Of a stretch of 64,000 nucleotides of DNA, positions 56,091-64,000 are shown one piece after another. Numbering within the stretch: the stretch's first letter is position 1; each line of letters starts with the position of its first letter. Made by a program: the position numbers and the translations under genes. Source of the DNA: Acanthosepion esculentum (taxonomy: Eukaryota > Mollusca > Cephalopoda > Sepiida > Sepiidae). The notes beneath the pieces were generated by a model. It was not told where the DNA came from and searched no databases. It worked only from the letters and a program-made list of their open reading frames with translations. The stretch lies in the NCBI GenBank assembly GCA_964036315.1, contig OZ038482.1, positions 11,316,198-11,380,197 on the forward strand, given 5' to 3'.

Positions 56091-58495
56091 CTATCATTAT
56101 AAATGGCAACCATTTTGGTTTTCAGACAATGTTCAGATGAATGGGATCTGCTGGCTAGTGGGAATTTTCTCATTATAAATGGCAGCCATTTTGCTTTTCG
56201 GACAATGTTCAGATGAATGGGATCTGCTGGCTAGTGGGAATTTTCTCATTATAAATGGCAGCCATTTTGCTTTTCGGACAATGTTCAGATGAATGGGATC
56301 TGCTGGCTAGTGGGAATTTTCTCATTATAAATGGCAGCCATTTTGCTTTTCGGACAATGTTCAGATGAATTGGGTCTGCTGGCTAGTGGGAATTTTCTCA
56401 TTATAAATGGCAGCCATTTTGCTTTTCAGACAATGTTCAGATGAATGGGATCTACTGGTTAGTGGGAATTTTCTCATTATAAATGGCAGCCATTTTGCTT
56501 TTCGGACAATGTTCAGATGAATGGGATCTGCTGGTTAGTGGGAATTTTCTCATTATAAATGGCAGCCATTTTGTTTTTCAGACAATGTTCAGATGAATGG
56601 GATCTGCTGGCTAGTGGGAATTTTCTCATTATAAATGGCAGCCATTTTGCTTTTCGGACAATGTTCAGATGAATTGGGTCTGCTGGCTAGTGGGAATTTT
56701 CTCATTATAAATGGCAGCCATTTTGCTTTTCGGACAATGTTCAGATGAATGGGATCTGCTGGCTAGTGGGAATTTTCTCATTATAAATGGCAGCCATTTT
56801 GCTTTTCGGACAATGTTCAGATGAATGGGATCTGCTGGCTAGTGGGAATTTTCTCATTATAAATGGCAGCCATTTTGCTTTTCGGACAATGTTCAGATGA
56901 ATGGGATCTGCTGGTTAGTGGGAATTTTCTCATTATAAATGGCAGCCATTTTGTTTTTCAGACAATGTTCAGATGAATGGGATCTGCTGGCTAGTGGGAA
57001 TTTTCTCATTATAAATGGCAGCCATTTTGCTTTTCGGACAATGTTCAGATGAATTGGGTCTGCTGGCTAGTGGGAATTTTCTCATTATAAATGGCAGCCA
57101 TTTTGCTTTTCGGACAATGTTCAGATGAATGGGATCTGCTGGCTAGTGGGAATTTTCTCATTATAAATGGCAGCCATTTTGCTTTTCGGACAATGTTCAG
57201 ATGAATGGGATCTGCTGGCTAGTGGGAATTTTCTCATTATAAATGGCAGCCATTTTGCTTTTCGGACAATGTTCAGATGAATTGGGTCTGCTGGCTAGTG
57301 GGAATTTTCTCATTATAAATGGCAGCCATTTTGCTTTTCGGACAATGTTCAGATGAATGGGATCTACTGGTTAGTGGGAATTTTCTCATTATAAATGGCA
57401 GCCATTTTGCTTTTCGGACAATGTTCAGATGAATGGGATCTGCTGGTTAGTGGGAATTTTCTCATTATAAATGGCAGCCATTTTGTTTTTCGGACAATGT
57501 TCAGATGAATGGGATCTGCTGGCTAGTGGAAATTTTCTCATTATAAATGGCAGCCATTTTGCTTTTCGGACAATGTTCAGATGAATTGGGTCTGCTGGCT
57601 AGTGGGAATTTTCTCATTATAAATGGCAGCCATTTTGCTTTTCGGACAATGTTCAGATGAATGGGATCTGCTGGCTAGTGGGAATTTTCTCATTATAAAT
57701 GGCAGCCATTTTGCTTTTCGGACAATGTTCAGATGAATTGGGTCTGCTGGCTAGTGGGAATTTTCTCATTATAAATGGCAGCCATTTTGCTTTTCGGACA
57801 ATGTTCAGATGAATGGGATCTGCTGGCTAGTGGGAATTTTCTCATTATAAATGGCAGCCATTTTGCTTTTCGGACAATGTTCAGATGAATGGGATCTGCT
57901 GATTAGTGGGAATTTTCTCATTATAAATGGCAGCCATTTTGCTTTTCGGACAATGTTCAGATGAATGGGATCTGCTGGTTAGTGGGAATTTTCTCATTAT
58001 AAATGGCAGCCATTTTGCTTTTCGAACAATGTTCAGATGAATGGGATCTGCTGGCTAGTGGGAATTTTCTCATTATAAATGGCAGCCATTTTGCTTTTCG
58101 GACAATGTTCAGATGAATGGGATCTGCTGATTAGTGGGAATTTTCTCATTATAAATGGCAACCATTTTGCTTTTCGGACAATGTTCAGATGAATGGGATC
58201 TGCTGGTTAGTGGGAATTTTCTCATAAATGGCAACCATTTTGCTTTTCGAACAATGTTCAGATGAATGGTTAGTGGAAATTTTCTCATTATAAATGGCAG
58301 CCATTTTGCTTATCGGACAATGTTCAGATGAATGGGATCTGCTGGTTAGTGGGAATTTTCTCATAAATGGCAACCATTTTGCTTTTCGAACAATGTTCAG
58401 ATGAATGGTTAGTGGGAATTTTCTCATTATAAATGGCAGCCATTTTGCTTTTCGGACAATGTTCAGATGAATGGGTTCTGTTGTTTAGTGAGAAT
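56091..58495. repeat. 76-bp satellite with higher-order structure
   Basis: About 32 copies of a 76-bp unit containing AAATGGCAGCCATTTTGC, GGACAATGTTCAGATGAAT and CTGCTGGCTAGTGGGAA. Copies fall into named variants by a few bases: GGGATCTGCTGGCTAG, TGGGTCTGCTGGCTAG, GATCTACTGGTTAG, GATCTGCTGGTTAG, GTTTTTCAG and CTGATTAG. The order of variants repeats, showing block duplication of several units at once. Two shortened units lie near 58220 and 58370. Each unit holds a 7-base palindromic pair, AAATGGC and GCCATTT, around one A. Confidence 0.95.
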
Positions 58496-58499
58496 TTTT

Positions 58500-58609
58500 T
58501 CAAATGTTTTTTTATGTACAAAATATTTTCTTTAAACTTTGAAAAGTTATGAAACATAAATTATATACAGTGTTCATAAAGTTTATTATAAAATTTAATC
58601 TTACCTTTA
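58500..58609. other. Short unannotated spacer
   Basis: AT-rich spacer, nothing recognised. Confidence 0.4.
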
Positions 58610-58765
58610 TTTACATCCACACTATTGTCCTCATCTTTGTTGTTATTATTTCGGTCAATATGCTCTTCAACTTTTATCCTGTGCTTGTCAATCTAAGGTG
58701 ATGATGGCCAGAAGACGCAATAGGCAAAACATTGTGAGAACAACAAAGATAAGTAGTTTGCATTT
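58610..58765. mobile_element. Foldback element relic
   Basis: CACACTATTGTCCTCATCTT (left) and AACAACAAAGATAAGTAG (right) surround a degenerate centre containing GATGGCCAGAAGACGCAATA. It is a strongly decayed member with no tRNA-like core. Confidence 0.5.
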
Positions 58766-58769
58766 ATAC

Positions 58770-59896
58770 AGTTGTAAAACATTAGTAGTAACGGTGTCTT
58801 TATCTAGCTAATGTCTTACCATTATGTGGGAGATATATATAACAGGTATTTCTCCTACACTGTATAATGTAAATAATAACTCCTCATCCCAGAAATTTTA
58901 CCTCCTTTCAATCAAAAAAAAGTTATTCTCTTGTTTTACCAAAAGCTATATTCATGGAAACAAGAAAATATTTTATCTTTTGGCAGCAAACTCTCAACCA
59001 CTGATTTTTTTTCCTCCATTGATGCTATGAGTTGAATAGAAAAAAAAAATTAAAATCAGTGGTGTGAGGTCTTAAAATTGGTTTCTGGTCCATAAAATCA
59101 GCCATTTTAATCCGAAATACAACATAACTTTTATGAAGTGTAAACTTTGACTTTTCCGTTGGAATTCTTACTCCTCCACATTATACAATTTTTTAATGGA
59201 CATAATTTTCTCAACGACATTCAGAAGCACCCACCCTAAGCTATCACATTTCGATTTACTGTCCAATCATTGAATTCTTTCTTATTTAACTTTACAACCA
59301 TAAAATATCACTTCATCTTTATTAATACTTGACATCCAATTATGATGTGAAAATGTAAAATACATTAATTAATTTTTATCTCTTGTAATCAATGTAGTTA
59401 CTTGAGCTGATTAATTTGTTTACAGTTAGAATAATTTCTCTCATATGATATGTGAATGTTATTTTAGATTCTGGGCTTATCTAGGAGCAATTCTCCTGAA
59501 CTGGAGTATAATGGTACCCTTCATCTCATCCTGTTAGATGACAGCGTGATTAATCCTGCAATATGATGATTGGTGAAAATACATAATGCAAGCGTTATCT
59601 GATAGGAAAATAGTGTACAGTTGAAGTTCAAATTTCTGGAGTTATCAAAATTATCAGTTGTTATTTTCCCAATCCATCTTGAAGGAAGTCATGCACTTTA
59701 AATGCATCAGTAAGTCTGCACTTCAAGGATGAAAAAAGAGAAAAACATTTATTTTACAAAACAAATATTTACAGTTTACTTGATTTGTGAATGAATATTA
59801 AACATAGAGATTGAATATTGTATAATGGACATTACAGATCAAAATTGAGTTAATAACTGTCAAGAGATGAACTAATTGACCAGTCATTATGTGTGA

Positions 59897-59949
<53 letters not shown>

Positions 59950-60610
59950 CCATATGGAAGATTCTGGTTGATAACACAATTGTCCTTCATAGGTCCCATA
60001 ACCAAAGACATCTTGCTGTGAAAGAGGACCTTGACATAAAACCCCTGGCACCCAGTATAAATCTCGCCTTATTCAGCAATGGAAATGGTGTGTTGAAGAT
60101 TTTATTAAAATAGGAAGATGCCAATTTGAATTTCACCCACATTCATTTTGTATGGCTTGGAATAAATGCTACCACTATATAAGCATGACGAAAACAGCAT
60201 CTCAAATAGACAAACATAAAAAAAAAATTAGCAACACCTAAAAAACAGAGCCCTTGAAAATGTCCAAGGTTCATAATAATTTTACCTGTGTACTTTGTAC
60301 ATCAGGAACATTATCTACATCATAGAGAAAAAAAATTCTTACAGTGGTTGCACAGCCACCACACTATCTCATGGGTTAACTTGTCACTTCTCAAAATATA
60401 GTTGAATCATATATATATATTAATCAACACATCATAAATAACCAAAATATTACTATTAAAATATAAAAAAGAGTAGATAATACAAAAATAAAATATCATG
60501 CAGAATCCACTGTAAAGAAATCCATAATACTTGAATCTATCATTGTACAAACACCCACCCCACATTAAACACAATATCTTTCAACAGAGAGAATGGCAAC
60601 TTAAAATATG
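58770..60610. other. Unannotated stretch with an AT microsatellite
   Basis: No gene recognised. An (AT)n repeat occupies about 59898-59944 and a short one lies near 60410-60420. Confidence 0.45.
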
Positions 60611-60617
60611 TTTAAAA

Positions 60618-61065
60618 TTTTATTTACATTATTCGGACTATTGTCCTCATCTTTGTCGCCATATTTATTACAACATTTCGGCTGTTGTATGCTCCAGCCT
60701 TCTTCAGATGGTTGGAATGTCGAACTGAACCCTTTATTTTGCTCACTGGAGTAGACTGTTCTAGTTCCATGTGCCATGTTTTTAATGGATGTCAGTTATC
60801 AGTTATCTCCTGTTAATTTTTCCCTCTGAAAGTTTTCCACTGCCTTAACCGGGTATTGAACTCACACTCTTTGGGTCCTGTTTCTGGATCTAACCAACGC
60901 CTTTATCCACTGTACCATGTGCCATGTGTCCTTGAGGACCACCTGAAGAAGGCCGGAGCATACAACAGCCAAAATGTAATAAATATGGCAACAAATATGA
61001 GGACAATAGTCTGAATAATGTAAATAGTGTACATAATACCTCATCTCAGAAATATAGACAGATAT
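60618..61065 (-). mobile_element. Foldback element with tRNA-like core
   Basis: The left arm starts at TTTACATTATTCGGACTATT, missing the outermost part. The right arm is complete to AAATATAGACAGATATTG. The tRNA-like module lies on the - strand (B box in the complement of GGGTATTGAACTCACAC; A box in the complement of CCACTGTACCATG). A possible 10-bp duplication, ATGTTTAAAA, lies at about 60608 and 61074. Confidence 0.78.
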
Positions 61066-61074
61066 TGTTTAGAA

Positions 61075-61689
61075 TGTTTAAAAAATATTTCAAAACCTAC
61101 ATTTTTACAAACATCATTAAATGTTGGTCCGTAACATTTGTGTTATAAACTAACACTGAGTGTTATTTCCAAAATTCTTGATAGTCATTTATTTCCTATT
61201 TTCTCCTAAAACGGGCCAGCACAGCCAGACAACAATGCTGCCATAAAAATGGTAATAAAACAAGTTATATACCCTTACATATAGTTACAAAATATTTTAT
61301 ATATATGTCATTCATATCCAATAAATTAGACTTATAAAATTACTAAAAAAGCCAGGATGAAGCCAATACAAACGTTTTCCCATGGTACTGATCACGTTAG
61401 AGATGGTCAACAAAACTCAAAGCAAAACCTTGTGAACTTACGTCCATAAATTTGATTTGGATGTTTGATAATGTAATAAAAACTGAAATCAACAGATCTC
61501 GGTTGATTTTAATACAAACTTGTTTCAAATAGATCCTCTGTTTTTCTAGTTTATGTATAAATGTATTGATCGGTGATATGTAATTTAACTGAACTGTTAT
61601 TGGACAAATAAGTTAATCAGCACAATAAGGTAGTGGTTTTATAACCAATATATGTGTAATCTGAATTATTATTATTAGAGACATTTTCT
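61075..61689. other. Unannotated stretch
   Basis: AT-rich, nothing recognised. Confidence 0.4.
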
Positions 61690-61870
61690 AATTGGGCAGG
61701 TGAATGCTGAAGTTAACACCAAGCAGCAACAGTCTATTTCATGCTTGAAGGCATTCTTCGGGCCATGTATTGTGTTTTGTCTTGACTATTTATACATGCT
61801 AGGCAATGGTTCATTATGACTACCAAGGTCTATTGCATTATCCTAATAGTTATTGAGTGGCCAGTAAAGT
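61690..61870 (-). mobile_element. Diverged relative of the 42.4 kb hammerhead element
   Basis: On the - strand this aligns with 42410-42560: a TATA-like TGTATAAATAGTC, CATGGCC, then CGAAGAA where CTGATGA is expected, GCATGAAATAGACTGTTGC, and so on. The hammerhead core has lost several invariant bases. It shows that the TATA-to-ribozyme arrangement is a family property. Confidence 0.65.
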
Positions 61871-61997
61871 TATTCTAGAGGCTATTGAGCAGAAATAACT
61901 GTGGATTGGAATATGGTAATTTGTAGCTATTTCATAGTACTGTTTGTTAACCTTTTGCTCATTATTTATTATTAATTAATTAATTAGTTGTTGATTA

Positions 61998-62555
61998 TTA
62001 TCTGTCTATATTTCTAAGATGAGGTATTATGTACATTATTTACATTATTCAGACTATTGTCCTTATCTTTGTTGCCATATTTATTACAACGTTTCGGCCT
62101 TTCAGTATCTGTCTATAATTCTGAGATGAGGTATTATGTACACTACTTACATTATTCGGACTATTGTCCTTATCTTTGTCGCCATATTTATTACAACCTT
62201 TCGGCCCTTCAGTATCTGTCTATATTTCTGAGATGAGGTATTATGTACATTATTTACATTATTCGGACTATTGTCCTTATCTTTGTCGCCATATTTATTA
62301 CAACGTTTCGGCCTTTCAGTATTTGTCTATATTTCTGAGATGAGGTCTTATGTACATTATTTACATTATTCGGACTATTGTCCTCATCTTTGTCGCCATA
62401 TTTATTACAACGTTTCGGCCTTTCAGTATCTGTCTATATTTCTGAGATGAGGTCTTATGTACATTATTTACATTATTCGGACTATTGTCCTCATCTTTGT
62501 CGTAATAAATATGGCGACAAAGATGAGGACAATAGTCCGAATAATGTAAATATTG
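61998..62555. mobile_element. Tandem foldback arms ending in a perfect hairpin
   Basis: About four and a half tandem units of 107 bp, each starting TCTGTCTATATTTCTGAGAT and ending CGTTTCGGCCTTTCAGTA. The last runs straight into its own complement: TTATTCGGACTATTGTCCTC (left) and GAGGACAATAGTCCGAATAA (right) form arms of about 35 bases around a 12-base loop. The units lack the CTTCTTCAGG half of the hammerhead-like hairpin. Confidence 0.85.
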
Positions 62556-62879
62556 TTGATTATTTATTATTATCATTACATTTAATTGTATATATGTGTT
62601 CATTTGTAATTTGTTAATTCGTTTATCTATTTAGATTTTTTTATTTATTTTATCTATATCCTTTGTAGTGGGAGGGTATTGTTTTCTTATTTGTTTAGTT
62701 TAAAGTATTGGCCTTGTCTAAAGTGTGTTACATTATCTGCATTGTATATATCATATATACTTGCATTTATCATGGTGTTATTTTACAAGGTATTTGCTTT
62801 TAGTTTTTCAGTTCTTAACTAATGCAATAAAAATTAGTTTTCATGACTGCATTTTGAGATAAGTTCTGATTATTATTAT
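62556..62879. other. Unannotated stretch
   Basis: AT-rich spacer, nothing recognised. Confidence 0.4.
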
Positions 62880-63090
62880 TATTTTTTTTTTTTAAGCATT
62901 TCATGCCAACCAAAGTGGGAGGGCCACTAGCACCCAAGGGGTTACAAAGAGTGAGAGTAAGAGTAAAGAGGGGTGTTTGAGGAAAGGATATAGAGAAGGA
63001 CGGGGATCAGAAGATGTCGATTGATATTACACTTGAATATTTGAAGATTATAGCTATCAGGGAAGCAAGTAGGAGGAAGGGAGTTCCCAT
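62880..63090 (-). mobile_element. LINE family C 3' fragment
   Basis: T-rich run, then CATTTCATGCCAACCAAAGT and CACTAGCACCCAAGGGGTTA. It is nearly identical to the start of the next copy (63230), so the two are close relatives or a local duplication. It ends at the 63091 palindrome. Confidence 0.75.
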
Positions 63091-63164
63091 CTCTGTCCCA
63101 TAATGATTGTTCCATTTTTGCACAAATTTCATAGACTCAATGGAACAATCATTATGGGACAGAG
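63091..63164. repeat. 25-bp perfect inverted repeat (MITE-like)
   Basis: Arms 63091-63115 and 63140-63164 are exact complements, beginning CTCTGTCCCATAATGATTGT; the loop is 24 bases. The end sequence resembles Tc1/mariner termini (compare TCCCATAA in the mariner at 42903). No clear TA duplication flanks it. Confidence 0.8.
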
Positions 63165-63229
63165 GTAGAATAATATAGAAGAATGGCTGGTTTAATAATC
63201 AGATTAAATTGAATGAAGAGAGGAAACAT
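63165..63229. other. Spacer
   Basis: Short AT-rich spacer between the palindrome and the next LINE. Confidence 0.4.
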
Positions 63230-64000
63230 TTTTTTAAGCATTTCACCCCAAGCAAGTCGGGTGTGCCACTAGCACACAAGGGGTTACAGAGAGTGAGAGC
63301 AAGAGTAAAGAGGGGTGTTTGAGGAAAGGATATAGAGAAGGACGGCGATCAGGATCAAGGCATCAGAAGATGTCGATGGATATTACACTTGAATATTTGA
63401 AGATTATAGCTTTCAGGGAAGCAAGTAGGAGGAAGGGGGTTTCACTGGAGGGAAGTGCAAGAGAAGAAGCTCTTGGAGTAGAAGAAGTGGTTACATTTAA
63501 CTGTTTCGAAAGTAAGAGTGGAACCGAGATCCAACCTAGTAGCACACTTAAATTCATGCAGTTGGGGTACCAGTGAAAGTAACTCATCAGAGCAGTTGCA
63601 ATGAAAATATTTATAGAAAAGACAGTGAGAAGACACATCATATTTGTGAGAAAGTGACTGTAGACAAGATGCCAGATCAGGACCTATCACAATGCTTATC
63701 CATCTCTGGATTTTGTCTAGGACCTTGAGATAAACAGCATGGGCACCAGACCCTATATAGCAACAGTATTCAATGCAAAGACAAAAGGTAGATTTGAAGG
63801 ATGGACTCAGGCAAGAAAAAACTTTCTGGTGCGACACAGAGAACCAACTTTCCTTGTGGTAGATGAAGCTATTGATTCAATGAAGTTGTTCTACCTCAGG
63901 TCAGTGGAAAACATGAGACCAAAAAGGTGCAGAGTGATGCTCTCGTGGAGTTGGGCATCAGTCATGCTGATAGGAGGTAGGGAGGGTTCTCTTATTTAAT
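63230..64000 (-). mobile_element. LINE family C copy running off the window
   Basis: It begins with the family tail (TTTTTTTAAGCATTTCACCC). The - strand coding sequence includes CIEYCCYIGSGAHAVYLKVL and FYKYFHCNCSDELLSLVPQL, matching the 15214 copy. It continues beyond 64000. Frames are less broken than in other copies, so it may be among the younger members, but stops are still present. Confidence 0.82.

Overview
This is AT-rich, repeat-dense animal genomic DNA with almost no protein-coding sequence. The interspersed repeat families, tRNA-derived SINEs, LINE relics and long simple repeats fit a large mollusc genome. From memory of similar repeats I favour a cephalopod (octopus-like), but nothing in the window proves the species. 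The only host gene I can support is on the + strand. Three short exons (8087-8169, 10319-10395, 20962-21032) have AG/GT boundaries and join in phase. They encode what looks like the TM6-TM7 end of a seven-transmembrane receptor, so roughly the first 21 kb is introns of that gene. I found no exon after 21032.

Most of the rest is layered mobile DNA. (i) At least ten 5'-truncated copies of one LINE (YADD reverse transcriptase, 3' end in a short A-rich tail), mostly on the - strand; the longest is 15214-16545. (ii) A second LINE ending in a KGHGT-like C-terminus (4990-5790, 26590-26915, 31628-31797). (iii) A LINE fragment with a CCHC finger and restriction-like endonuclease (54640-55380). (iv) A 'foldback' family of about 14 loci: long inverted repeats around a tRNA-like core, flanked by 9-14 bp target duplications. 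(v) 'Element B', five copies all on the + strand, with internal tandem repeats and an AACC-rich tail. (vi) DNA transposons: a mariner with intact ends (42903-44191), an internally deleted Tc1/mariner element (24554-25124), a Tc1 relic carrying two nested insertions (26935-28440), and a hAT relic (30908-31465).

The most interesting part is 42.3-48.4 kb. It holds four recognisable type I hammerhead ribozyme motifs: - strand 42417-42470, - strand 45031-45073, - strand 45426-45489, + strand 48251-48297. The 45.03 kb motif is textbook-complete and lies downstream of Pol III A and B boxes inside a tRNA-derived SINE that ends in an A-tail. The 45.43 kb motif follows a second B box. Decayed relatives of the 42.4 kb motif occur at 11.6 kb (head to head) and 61.7 kb. 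All the clearer motifs lie close to (AT)n microsatellites.

The window also has large tandem arrays: 35-bp (2342-3290), 29-bp (22316-22945), 24-bp (28465-29030), 42/39-bp (37566-38272), degenerate ~45-bp (50350-52310) and a 76-bp satellite with higher-order structure (56091-58495). Several arrays are open in more than one frame only because their units are multiples of three; I do not regard them as genes.
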